This document shows positions 24,858 to 35,929 of a stretch of 64,000 nt of DNA, in pieces. The first letter of the stretch is position 1. Every line of letters begins with the position of its first letter. The DNA comes from Kudoa neothunni (lineage: Eukaryota; Cnidaria). The notes beneath the pieces are model-generated. The model was not told the origin of the DNA. It made no database searches and worked only from the letters and a program-made list of their open reading frames with translations. The stretch is from the NCBI GenBank assembly GCA_964304625.1, contig OZ199840.1, forward strand, positions 8,246,001-8,310,000. Direction: 5' to 3'. A program made the position numbers and the translations under genes.

Positions 24858-26600
24858 AGTTGTGCAGAGATACTACGCACTTTTTGATATTATGGCAAGA
24901 TTTCCTATTAATAATACATAATATTGTTATTTATAGTATGATAAACTTAAAATTGTTTAATTAAGCAAAATTATTATTAAAAATATTGCTCACAACCATA
25001 GAAAATTTGGCTGCATGTTTACTGCACACTAAAAATCCCCCAAATAAATCCAACGACATGGTCAGTACGCAATTAAGAAATCAGAGAAAATATCGATCGT
25101 TAGATGAGAAGATTAAAATAATAAATTATTACCGCGAAATAAAATGATTCAGTGGCTCAAAAACTAAAACCGTTGAGAAATTGAATCTCAAATCGATATC
25201 TTCTTTGAATAGCATATTATTAAAAAGAAGCAGTATTATGAAAGATTTTAATTCCGGAGATCTGGATCACAGCAGAAAAACCTTAAAAAAGGGAATTTTT
25301 CCAAATTTCTTTCCAAAGTTAAGGAGAGGATTGAGTTAATGAGAGCTCGTAATATCGAGCTCCCAAGGGTTATGATTAAAAAGGCTAACAACTATTCATT
25401 TGAAGTTAAAAAACAACTTCTAAAGTTGTGAGAGGTTGGTTTCAAGAGTTAAACTGACGAAGAACAGATTCGCAGGAGAGTCTAAGAGTGTCGATCCTGA
25501 AATAGTTTCCTATTGAAAAGATCAACTGTTAAAATTGATTGAGAATTATGACCCAAAAGATATATTTAATTTGGATGAGAGTGGGTTATTTTATCAGCAA
25601 AGAAAAAGTAAAATATACTATAAATTTTTATCACAAAATGAAATTTAGTGTATGATTAAGTATTTAAAAAGGAGGGAAACTTGCACGGTTCCAAAAAATC
25701 GAAGAAGAAAATAACTATTGCTGTCATTTTCTCGGTGTTAGGAGAAAAACGACCGTTATTAATAGTTGGAAATTATGAAAATCCTCGTTGCTTTCGGAGG
25801 ATTAAGGACCTCCCACTTTCCTATTACACAAATAAGAAAGCTTGGATGACCAATTTAATTTTTTCAAAATAACTAACGGAGTGGAATCGTGAACTTTCTC
25901 GATGCAAGAGAAGTATCTTATTATTTGCTGATAATTGTCCAGCCCACCCAACACTAAATTTTTCAAACATCCAACTCGGTTTTTCCCACCCAAAACAACC
26001 AGTGTATTGCAGCCATTGGATCAGGGTATTATTAACAGTCTAAAATGTATTTAAAAAAATCATCTGACAAATTGTTTTATAAATAAGGCTATTTCTAATT
26101 CCACGGATGTTTCTGATAACAATTTAAGTAATGATCCTCCAGACTTATTTGAAGCTATGTATATGATTAAAGAAACATGGCAATTAATGACTGACGAAAC
26201 AATAAAAACTGTCTTAAAAAATCATTCTTTTTTAATAACTGTGATTCAGCAGACATCATTCCTTCGTTTGAAAGTGATTTACCGGAAAATAAACTTGGAG
26301 ACTGTGTTGATGAAGAAGAAATTATTTCAATTAGAGATCCAGAAGAAGGTGTTAACTCGATAAATAATGGAGTCGACGCAATGGATGAATCGTCTTCTGA
26401 TGCAAATTATGAACAAACTAGCATAATTTGTTCCATTAATGAAGTTATCGAACACTCAAATAAATTAAGGAATTTTTTTTGTTCATGACCCCGCTATGTT
26501 AGAAAATATAACCAAATTAGACTTTTATATTTGCAACATAAGACATGGTTCCCAAAAGAACGATAAAATAGCCGATTATTTCAAAAAATCTGTATAATTT
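24858..26600 (+). pseudogene. pogo/Tigger (CENP-B-like DDE) transposase relic
   Basis: The left terminus cagttgtgcagagatactac leads into gcactttttg. Decayed coding follows: an HTH/CENPB region (about 25060-25500, including ENYDPKDIFNLDESGLFYQQ, where DESGLF is the first catalytic Asp context); GSKKSKKKITIAVIFSVLGE; LLFADNCPAHPTLNFSNIQL (second Asp); then PPKTTSVLQPLDQGIINSLK (region before the third acidic residue). An acidic C-terminal tail follows to about 26480. Several stops and frame changes break it. The right terminus was not located. Confidence 0.8.
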
Positions 26601-26701
26601 CGAATTATTATAGTTTATTCATCTTATATTTCTTTTTTCGTGTATTTACTATTGATTTTTTCCAAATATATACGAGTTACTATTACTATGGGTAGACAAA
26701 T

Positions 26702-27564
26702 ATGATTGTTAAATACAAAATACAGTGGCGATCGACTGAGATTTTTCTCTCATGCTACGGTCGCGGACATGGGTACTACGCTCCTAAATGTTTTGTCCCA
26801 AAAAAGTGCATAATATCCCTGCACTCCTATATTATGAATAGTCGACCTGGTGTCTCTCCATTTTTATTACAAAATACAATTGATACTTTCAGAATAATAT
26901 TTAGTTCTGTTATGTACGCCATTATTTTAAAATATAAACAGTACATGGGTAGAAATATTTTTGGTGATAGATGGATCGAATTGGATGGGTTCATTAGCAG
27001 TTTATTTCTGACGAGTCATCATAGGGATATTGGGAATCGGTTAAAGAGATATTTGGGTTAGAAAAAGGAAAGATATATCATGATTTATTCTCATTACATA
27101 AATTCCTCCAAATAATGTGAGTTTCGCATTTTGATGGTATATAAAATATTTAGGTAACAAAATAATCCGGAAACTTTTGCCATGTTGGTGAACTACGGCA
27201 TATTTAGGTGGGGTTTTCACGCGTCGTTTCCACCCTAATGAACATTTCGAGCGTATCTATGTTACCTGTTTGATGCAATAGTCTATGTCTATGTCAGGAT
27301 TATGATATTTTTGATCACTTTAAGCTCAAATTAAATAAAGAATTAATTTTGCTAAATGAGCTGAATTTTGAGTTATGTTTACAGAAAATATGTGATCTCA
27401 AAAGTAATACATACACATACTCTGCGGTTAAAATATTTCTTGATAATGCGCACACAATATTATATGATATCATTTTTGAAATTACTGAATATGTAATCGA
27501 TCAAATATTTTATCGAATAAAAACCTGGAGTCTTTTGGACCCCAATTATACTTGGAGGGTGTAA
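26702..27564 (+). CDS. Candidate unrecognised gene, at least two or three exons
   Basis: Open frame 26702-27061 (119 codons, among the longest uninterrupted in the window; includes NIFGDRWIELDGFISSLFLT) and a downstream exon 27295-27564 that ends with a stop after DPNYTWRV. The latter can be preceded in phase 0 by a short exon ending at about 27257 (FTRRFHPNEHFERIY) across a 37-nt GT...AG intron. Helical, Leu/Ile/Asn-rich protein; no family recognised. The connection between the first frame and the last two exons is not established. It could be a decayed gene or an extension of the adjacent transposon. Confidence 0.35.
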
Positions 27565-28294
27565 ATTTTCATGTGATTTAGAAGGTTAAACATTCCGTGA
27601 AGTATTAAAATGATAAAATAGACGAAAAATTAGCATCTATAACATTCAGTCTCAAAATATTCATACATTATATTAATATTTAAATTTTCATTGGTTTTTT
27701 CATACGCAATTTAACAACTGCATGAAGCAGAATATTTTATTTGTTTCCTTCCAAAACTTATTTTAATCGCGCAATAAATAAATGTTTTTTCACTTTTTAA
27801 ATGAATGCTTACATAAAAACACTATAATTATTATAGAAAAAAATGAAGTTTTAGTAACAAATTGAACGACATTAACATAATTTAATGATTCTAAAAGTGA
27901 GGATCTTTATTTTGTATTAAATAACAACTATAGTATTGAATTATTGTATCAAATTTACATCAGTTATTTATTAAGGAAAGTTAATCGGATCATATATTTA
28001 TTTATCAATAAAAACTGACTAGAAAATTAAATAAAAAACCATTAATAATAGTCACCTGGTAGAAATAATATCCGTTTAATTTTTGAGTTATTCTTTTTGT
28101 GATATATTTTCATTTTTCTTCGAACAAAAATGTAAAACTTAATTCAGCAATTATAGATAATAAGAACATGATATGAGTTAAGAATTACTGCATTAGAATA
28201 AAGCACGCTGTTGAAGTGGTTGAATAAAACCAACCGTTAAATAAAACCAATAAAAATTTAAACATCCTAATAGTGATAAAAAAATTCTACTCAA
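27565..28294. other. Intergenic, no gene seen
   Basis: AT-rich sequence between a candidate gene and the 3' end of the FYVE gene; nothing supported. Confidence 0.5.
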
Positions 28295-31200
28295 TCAACA
28301 GCCGAGATTTTGCTGTTTTTCAATGTTCATGTAGAAACAGTCGTCACATATCCGTTTTTTTGGTGTATTTTTCATGAGTTGTACAAAATTGTTACAGCAT
28401 TTCTTACAAAAAATTCGTCCACATTTTCGACAATGATGCTAAATACACGAGTGTTTATCATCTTGAGAAATAAACGGAGACAATATAATTAGAAACCTTT
28501 CTAACAATGCTTGAGAAAGATACATTGCAATGTGTGCACAGATTCACCAAGGAGTCATCAATCCATATGGATTGCTAAATTTAATGAATGATTTCCAACA
28601 TGCCTAATTCATTGTATCTATTACTTCACTGACAGAAATTATTTCTCTGTATTGTTGGTTGGATAGCAACAATCTAGACATATTAATGTAACTCAAGATA
28701 ATCACTGTCAAACGATTACTTTTGTAATTTAGATGATAACGCATCAACAACCTATCTCAGAACTCAGTTTCAGTTAACTGTGTAAAAGCGACGCAACCAA
28801 AATTACATTTTCCTGCTCAAAAGTTTGATTTTGGAGTTTTTTACAGTGGAAAATTAACGAGCAGGTATCCTAAAATAATGGTCCTTATTTTTATTAAACT
28901 AATTACGAACTACTGCAATTAGTAATGATTGATATTGCATTATTTCGTTGCTTAGAGCTTGTTGTTCTAATAATTCAAGTCTGTATTGATTATTTTCTTC
29001 CTTACTACAACAAAATATATGTAAGAGTCAATAAATGTTGATTACATTTTTTCAATATCAATATTTTGCGAAGGCGGATCATCGAGGTTGTTAAAATTGG
29101 CTTGAGGGGGTTTTAAAGGCGAACTTGTGATCATATTAGAATGCGACTTTAATTCACATATATCCGAGCTGTTTTCTATCAATTTCAACAGTTGTTTTGG
29201 GTCAAACTAATCCAAATCAACCTTTTTCCGTTAAAAGATAATACCTCATTGATTGGATTTTGAAGAGCCATCTTTAAGGATGTCAGTTGAAGACGAGCTA
29301 TACTGAGCAATTTATCTTTTTCTTCATTGGACTTTTGTAGGTTTAGCACTTCATTCTATCAATCAATTATTATTATTTGACGCATAATAAATCTTATTTT
29401 TAATGATTTTATGGAAAAATTAACTTTAATTAACAATGCAAGAGAGATAAAGAAATATGTAATTATTTTTTAGCATCGCGTAATAGTTTATTAGTAAAAT
29501 TCATTTAATCAAATATTTTACGAGTATAAAATTATTAAAAAATAGAATATAAACTATTATAATTTATATAGCTAATTTCAATTTCTAAATGTTCTATTAA
29601 TTAATTCCTGCATTAAAAAAATTCAATACAATGATGAATAAAAAATTTGTAATATATTTAAATTATTAAAAATGACCCCATAAAAAATTGTAAATAAATT
29701 GAAAATTAAACATAATTATATTATTATTAAATTTTCAACCCTGTTTTTACAAATAAAATGTTACCACAGGAAAATATGTGATATTTTATATTTGAGAAAA
29801 TAACCAAACGATTATGCGATAAAATAAATCAAACCGCGAACAAACAAATGCAAAGATAATATAATTATTTGAATATTTGCATTAAATATTATTTTGATCG
29901 ATTTTATTTGCACGAAATTTCCAATTTGCATGATATGGAGTGCATTCCCGTTAATCCATTTAAAGATTTACCCGGACAAATAAAAAATATACTTTCAACA
30001 AGAGATTATTAGGAAGACCTTAATTAACATAAATATTATTATTGTAAGTTATGACTAAAAATTTCAAATAAATGTTAACAGTCGATTTTTAAGGGTGTTT
30101 TATTTTAAATAATTTGTTCCACAACAGAGACATATGGTAGAACGTTTTCCACGCGGATACGAGTGTTAAGCTATACATTAAAAGTTAAACATACAAAAAA
30201 TCAATTACCTACTCTATTTTTTAAAATTTCATATCAATTTAATAATTTATTTTTGTCTCTATAATAATTCTTGATCAATGTTTTAGTCATTCAAAATTTT
30301 ATGTTGATAATACATATAACGTAACATTGATCGAATCATGATTTTAACTTTTATTGCAATAATTGTGAAATTCACAATTGTGGTACACATATGGTACATA
30401 TCATATATGGGTATGAAAGGGTTAAATACGATTTTATTTATATGCATAGTTTAAGAGTAGATACGATTAAACAAATTTCGTTACAATAATTGTTAGTAAT
30501 CTAAAACATTACTGAAACTTATTCAAAGTGTTACAGCCTAAAAGAGCGTCTATCCACTCGAATAAACTAATATCTCGATACGTCATTTCGTTTGCTTTCG
30601 CCGGTACCAGCTTTGTGAATTTTAATTTCTTAAATGAATAAAAAACTTCCCATATCTTTTAAGGAGATGGTTATTGGCACGGTAAATAATATTCTGGTGA
30701 CATTAGTTTTAATTATATTTAATTATTTCTGGACCCTAAGAGTGAAGTGATGGGTCAGAAATAATAAAATTTAGCAGATTCTAAAAATTAGATCTGTAAA
30801 CAACTTGTGAGTAGGAGTTGCAAAGATCAAAAAATAAAAATATTACCAACGCAAGTTTTTACATTATAAAATATCGAATTGCGTTAATTCCACAATACAG
30901 ACCGAAATAAAATTGAGATATCAAAAGTCTGAATACATTATTTACTAAATTGATGAATGACATAATTATTTCAAACTTATTATTTAATTTTATTCCAATT
31001 TTTAAAAATTTTAAAATTATATCCAAATATATTTTTATCTCAACTAAGCTTTGTTTTAAATAAAAAAACTATTTCACGCAAGCGCCATAATATGAAATAT
31101 CATTTTTTATGTGAGATTACTTGGATTGTTTTTATGTACATTGAAAATTCATGTGTTTCATTTGTGTGATTCTTAAAAATGCGCAATCAAACGCAAAAAT

Positions 31201-31401
31201 AAAAAAACTAATAAAAACCTCATATTTTGGGAATTCATCAATATTTGTAGCGGATGCAAAATTATTCCTACGATAAATCGTCTTGTGAGAACCAATTTGA
31301 CCACATTCAATATCATCGAAAGAGTTAATACTGCATGGTGTACTTATATCAAAAAATGCTTCTGTTTGAATTGATTTATTTGTGGCAGTGTCATCGGACA
31401 T
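28295..31401 (-). CDS. Coiled-coil FYVE-domain protein (323 aa, 8 exons)
   Basis: Exons (minus): 31401-31219, 29355-29245, 29206-29046, 29004-28914, 28869-28793, 28751-28625, 28574-28497 and 28438-28295; total 972 nt, all in phase. The middle (NEVLNLQKSNEEKDKLLSIA, KEENNQYRLELLEQQALSNE) is coiled-coil-like. The C-terminal 70 residues are a complete FYVE finger: the WIDD (WxxD) motif, CTHC, KHHCRKCG (the R/K-HHCR-CG signature), FCKKCC and RICDDC, giving eight zinc-ligand cysteines and the basic PI3P pocket. FYVE proteins with coiled coils (EEA1, RUFY, rabenosyn type) bind PI3P on early endosomes; the ortholog is not decided. Intron 1 (about 1.86 kb) is far longer than all others, so unseen exons or a wrong first exon are possible. 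Confidence 0.8.
29356..31218 (-). other. Long intron 1 of the FYVE gene
   Basis: About 1.86 kb of AT-rich DNA, roughly forty times the usual intron size here. A piggyBac-like end (TTAACCCTTTCATACCC read on the minus strand, near 30420) suggests inserted repeat material. No further exon could be supported. Confidence 0.45.
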
Positions 31402-31453
31402 GTCCCCTCTAATAGACAACAATATTATAGGTGATCATTGAGAAGAGGGAGCG

Positions 31454-32260
31454 CTAAACAATTGGATACATTGCATTTGTTGAGTTGATCGGTTTGGCGC
31501 CATACAGATATTTCATACTTATCTCATTGTGCTAAAAAATCAAAACTATTTTCACCACACACACACACACACAATTACCTTATAATAATCCAAACTACAT
31601 ATATCAACCACAATACCAAGATCACACACTAAAGCCAGAAAATTTATCATTTTTAGGTATGAGGAATGAACCAAAAATGCTTTGGTTTCGTAATTTTCAC
31701 TAAATAATTTAAAATCGGTTGGTCTAATTTATTCCACTATTTTATGAGTTACTAGAATTGAATCTTTTTCGACAGAAACCACTTGAGATGTTTACATATC
31801 TCTTTCTTCATTATTCCGTCCATTATCCATGACATCAATTTCGAATCATCATAGTCTCTAGGTAAAATTAAATTTCATCTCACCTACCCAACTCAACCAA
31901 GGTAATCAATCACTTGGTCAACGGTGGTAAACTTTGGATAGTTTCAATTGATTCTGACATTGATTTTGGCCATTGGTTTTGATAATATAAAATCACACGC
32001 CACAGGCTTGGTTTGCCCCCTGTTAATCTTTTCCCTAATCGCACATCAACCTACTATCAACGCAGATCCCCTCAACTTTTTACGCCATGATACAGGCAAT
32101 TTTTCACCGACAGCAGCAAATACAGGATTTGTCTTTCACATAAAATTGGATTATCTTTTGTGCCCTGATGCTGCATCTCTTCACGCACTCGATACGCACA
32201 TGTTTCCACTATGAAAAGAAGATTCTCTCTTTTGATCGAGTGGTATTTGTCAATCGACAT
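31454..32260 (-). CDS. Unrecognised multi-exon gene upstream of the FYVE gene
   Basis: Exons (minus): 32260-32094, 32034-31898, 31855-31780, 31699-31579 and 31531-31454, consistent in phase. The protein starts MSIDKYHSIKRENLLFIVET, contains the segments CERQILYLLLSVKNC, DSKLMSWIMDGIMKKEICKH, TKAFLVHSSYLKMINFLALV and CDLGIVVDICSLDYYKHNEI, and ends NAMYPIV. It looks all-helical; I do not recognise it. Exon 2 as drawn holds one in-frame TGA, which would be removed by either a 27-nt intron (GT...AG, itself a multiple of three) or a 72-nt one starting further upstream. Its stop lies 52 bp before the FYVE gene ATG on the same strand. An NRF1-like palindrome lies 35 nt upstream of the ATG. Confidence 0.65.
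31556..31574. repeat. CA dinucleotide run in an intron
   Basis: A short (AC)n tract that makes up part of the last intron (31532-31578) of the unrecognised gene at 31454-32260. Confidence 0.85.
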
Positions 32261-32294
32261 GGCAAATAAAATAAACCAATAGAATAAATTTCTA

Positions 32295-32308
32295 ACGCAT
32301 GCGCGCGT
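32295..32308. promoter_or_regulatory. NRF1-like palindrome
   Basis: acgcatgcgcgcgt, 35 nt upstream of the ATG of the minus-strand gene at 31454-32260. Confidence 0.5.
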
Positions 32309-33057
32309 TTATTACGTATTTTGGATTATGATTAAATATTCGCAGTCTAATTTTGTCTGTACTGGGCTTAGAAATAGGAGTTAGAGTCATCTGCACGAAG
32401 TTCGAATTAATAGAGTATTCTAAGCGAATTTTTGATGATAAAACCTACCATTGGAGTTGATATATTTTTAACGAGCATTCATTCACCGGCTGAATCGTAA
32501 ATATAATTTAGAATTATCAACCAGTCAAATACTAATACTAAGTTTAGCAGATCTAAATAAAAAGATTAATTAATTTCATAGTTGAACTATAAAATGCATA
32601 AAAAATTAATGTTAATAGTTTAATTATTAAAATATTAAAATATTGAGTTCAAGGGAACATATTATATTCAAATATTCGCCGTATAACCAAAGTCTTTTTT
32701 ATGTATAATATATTATTTATACGCCCAAACCGGATAATTCTAGACAATAAATAAATTTCGTTGTAATCTCATTATCACGATATCGCATAGGTTGAAATGT
32801 TTTCGTTCAAATAATCTCAATTAGAGTACTTACAATTCATTACTAATATATTTATAGCTTAACTGGAACAAAATTAAATTAATAAGACGATTATTATTTA
32901 ATGTGGATTGTTTGAATTTTAAAAATACTTCGTGATTATGAGCGTTATAGTTAGTTGGTATAAGATATGAATTTATTTTAGGATTTTTTCAAATAATATT
33001 AATTTTGAATAACAGTCTAATATTGTGAAGATATTATCATCGGCAGTGATAAGATGA
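32309..33057. other. Intergenic, no gene seen
   Basis: AT-rich; searched for upstream exons of the VPS35-like piece at 33059 and found none. Confidence 0.45.
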
Positions 33058-33058
33058 G

Positions 33059-33345
33059 TGTTTACATTGATGAGTATAAAGATAGCAAACACAAGATTAT
33101 GTGTAATTGCAGTGAAAGAATGCTTCAAGAGTTATTCCACATTACATGCTTCTATGAGTGTCTTACAGCCAAACACGTCAGTGCATATATGGGTAGAACT
33201 TCTGAAACGCATACAATCACAATCAAAAGGACTTGGGTGCAGTTATGTATGAGGTTTTACCACCTCAGTAAATGAATATGACCCTGTTTCTATAGATGCG
33301 ATCAACTTATTTCTCCCTAAGTTGAAATGGAGGGGGAATAATTAA
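33059..33345 (+). pseudogene. VPS35 C-terminus-like exon fragment
   Basis: One frame reads IKIANTRLCVIAVKECFKSY ... SVLQPNTSVHIWVELLKRIQ and, after an in-frame TGA, SVNEYDPVSIDAINLFLPKL, ending at TAA 33343-33345. This resembles the last two helical repeats of retromer subunit VPS35 (human [20 protein letters not shown] ... [20 protein letters not shown]). The TGA could be bridged by a 27-nt GT...AG segment. No other VPS35 exon was found upstream, so this is either an orphan fragment or the last exon of a gene whose remainder I could not see. The match is by eye and moderate. Confidence 0.35.
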
Positions 33346-33779
33346 AGTGGTCTTAGGAACAATTTATAGAGTCTCTTAAAATAGTTTTACGTGATATTGT
33401 CTTGGGGTGAATTATTATTGGATATTATTTAATTGATATTAATATTGAATATAATCTTGTTTGTTTGGTTTATAATCTATTATTTACGCACGGATTAATC
33501 GGCGAATATCAAATTTTTGCAAAGATTTCACTGCGATTGTTATCATTTTCGTTTGAAAACATATCATCAGAATCACCCATGTCTTAGAATTGGATTTGAT
33601 TCGGCGTGAGTCGCCCTATTGGCAAATTAATTCTTTACTTTTAAATTATTTGATAGATAGGATTTACTTAAATTATAATATTTTTTGTTGATTTTGGTGA
33701 AATAAAATTGTGCTGGCTAATATTTTTTTTGTTTACAAAGTCAACCCACTGGCGCAACTTGTTAGGTTGTAGGGCGGGG

Positions 33780-33899
33780 GTCCGAGACTCACGCCTTGAG
33801 CCAGCGTAAAAATTCTATGCCCACGCGCTTTTATACGTAATGTACCGATTCTGAGTAACCAGAATCTCGCTCGAAAACATTATATGCGAATCTTGCGCA
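33780..33899 (+). repeat. Dispersed repeat, copy A (about 120 bp)
   Basis: tccgagactcacgccttgag ... attctatgccca ... ccgattctgagtaaccagaa ... is repeated in inverted orientation, roughly 75-80 percent similar, at 49864-49980. It is GC-richer than its surroundings. No tRNA boxes or open frame were recognised; its nature is unknown. Confidence 0.7.
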
Positions 33900-33953
33900 A
33901 TCAAACTAGAAACTAAAATGAGTCCGACAAACAAATACAGTAATATACAGATA

Positions 33954-34651
33954 CAGTAAGGGACCGGTCGTACAAACATTAGTTATTTCACATATTAAAA
34001 GGTTCTCTCGCATTTAAAATGATTTAAAAAATGATTTAATGTTATTGTTACTCGCATTAAATAATTTGTATGCATAATTAATACGAAAAAATGAAAAATA
34101 AAAAGTCGTGTGAGGAATGGTCGTACGTAGCTTTTGCTTTGACCGCGTGATTAAATTAAGCGTTTTCTTTCTTTTTATCACGATTAGACAGTTAGTAGGT
34201 TTTTATAATTACATCAATGTGGTAGCTTGTTGTAAAATGAAGGATAACATTGAAACATGTTGTCGATACATAATAATGTGGTTTACAATGATATCCTCTC
34301 TAATTCATAGAAATAACAATAGCGCAATAACAGTCCCTCCCCAATAATTTAGAAACGGATGATGATTTTATTGATCAAAAATTGAGTCTTTCAGAGATGG
34401 CCTCATTTTGTTTAGAACGGCTTGGCAACTATTTTAAACATCATGACTCAAAAAAGTGCGAGTTAATGTCTGATTCTATTCTAGATGTTTATTCATTTTG
34501 AAATCGTAATTTTAAACAAAAAAATAATTTTCTTTTCATTAATATTTAAGTTATAACTAGTTTTGTGTTTTAATTTTTTTGTGAGCTTGCGCATAAAGTA
34601 CGCACAATTTTCTCATCCCCAAGGGGATTACGTACGACCGATCCATTACTG
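33954..34651. mobile_element. pogo-type deletion derivative (698 bp) flanked by TA
   Basis: The left terminus cagtaagggaccggtcgtac and right terminus (read inward) cagtaatggatcggtcgtac differ at a few bases, each abutting TA. Inside, near 34350-34500, is a scrap of transposase C-terminus (FIDQKLSLSEMASFCLERLG then NYFKHHDSKKCELMSDSI). The right end holds a ccccaagggg palindrome shared with the copies at 24568 and 44214. Non-autonomous. Confidence 0.75.
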
Positions 34652-35920
34652 TAGTCATTGGATGAACTTTATAAAAAATTAATTTGTTTCCAATATAGTA
34701 TTTTCTATTTATTAGCATATGAAATAATGCTAATTTATTTATTTATTAAATTAAATCATATTCAATCGAAAGACAAATTTTATGAAATTTTTACTTTTTA
34801 ATGGAAAAGATAAAACTTATGAAATGTTTTAAAATCGATCGATTTCTTAATAATCGTGTTTTATATTGTTAAGTAAACTGTAAGACAAATAAGAATTTCA
34901 TCTTAATTAGTATTCAAGATTAAGTTTTTTATTTTTTGTTGAATTATTTTAATTTTTTTATTTCAAATTAGAATAAGTTGGTAATCAAAAACTATATAAA
35001 CTAAAACCTTACATTCGAGAATGAGTTACATGTTTGTTTCCCTCATTTGATTTTTCGATTTATAATTAAAAAAATGATTATAAAAAGTAATATCCCGCCC
35101 AAGCAAAATTATTTACATATAGTTTGGACGAAAATATTAATATATTTTTTCCTTCACAAATTATTATTTATACATATCTTAGGTTAATAAGGAGCCTTGT
35201 TTTGACCTAATTATTTCCCCAAAACAAAAAAGTTAAAACATTTAATTTATTATCAATTGTATTCATTTTATTTACAGTCATTTTCCTATTAAAATAGAAG
35301 GCTTTTTTTCCATTTAATTTTATTAGAAATATTTCTTCCGCCTAAAAAAATCCACTTTTAAAGCTCCTTTTGAGAAGGGGTCCGGAGCTGTCCTCGTAAG
35401 TGGTAGAGGTGCGATAATTAAAATGAATTCCGAAGCGCTGCATTATTATATGATCCTGGCGATATGTTGTCACATTCAGTTTCTTTTCTTCTTTCCAATC
35501 AACGTTTAAGTTACTAATGTAGAGATTGAACTATTTAGGAATTATCCGCCACAACAAAAGAGAACTTCCTACAAAAAACAGACCTTCGTATATTCCTACT
35601 TTTACTTTTTTAAATTTTGGTATTATATGTTAATAAAAAGTGCGATCTGTTGTTATTTTATCAAATGGCAATCCAACACAACGGATGAAAGAAATCATGT
35701 TAAACCAGAGGTGGTCATTTGACGTAACAAAACGAGAGGTGGTATTAATACTATGGATCACAAGCTAGCTTCAGTTTACATTTGAAATTTTAATAGAAGA
35801 CTACCAACGGTTGTCTTTTACAGCATTTTAGATTTTTCATTGGTTGACGCCTTTTCTCTATCGTTGAAACTATTTACAATGATAAAACTAAGCTTCGGCG
35901 TAATTTCTTGAAAGAACTAT
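34652..35920. other. Intergenic, no gene seen
   Basis: AT-rich; no supported exon or element end. Confidence 0.5.
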
Positions 35921-35929
35921 CAACTGATC

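Noticed and set aside
31948-32214. Plus-strand 88-codon frame
   Set aside because: Antisense shadow of exons of the minus-strand gene at 31454-32260.
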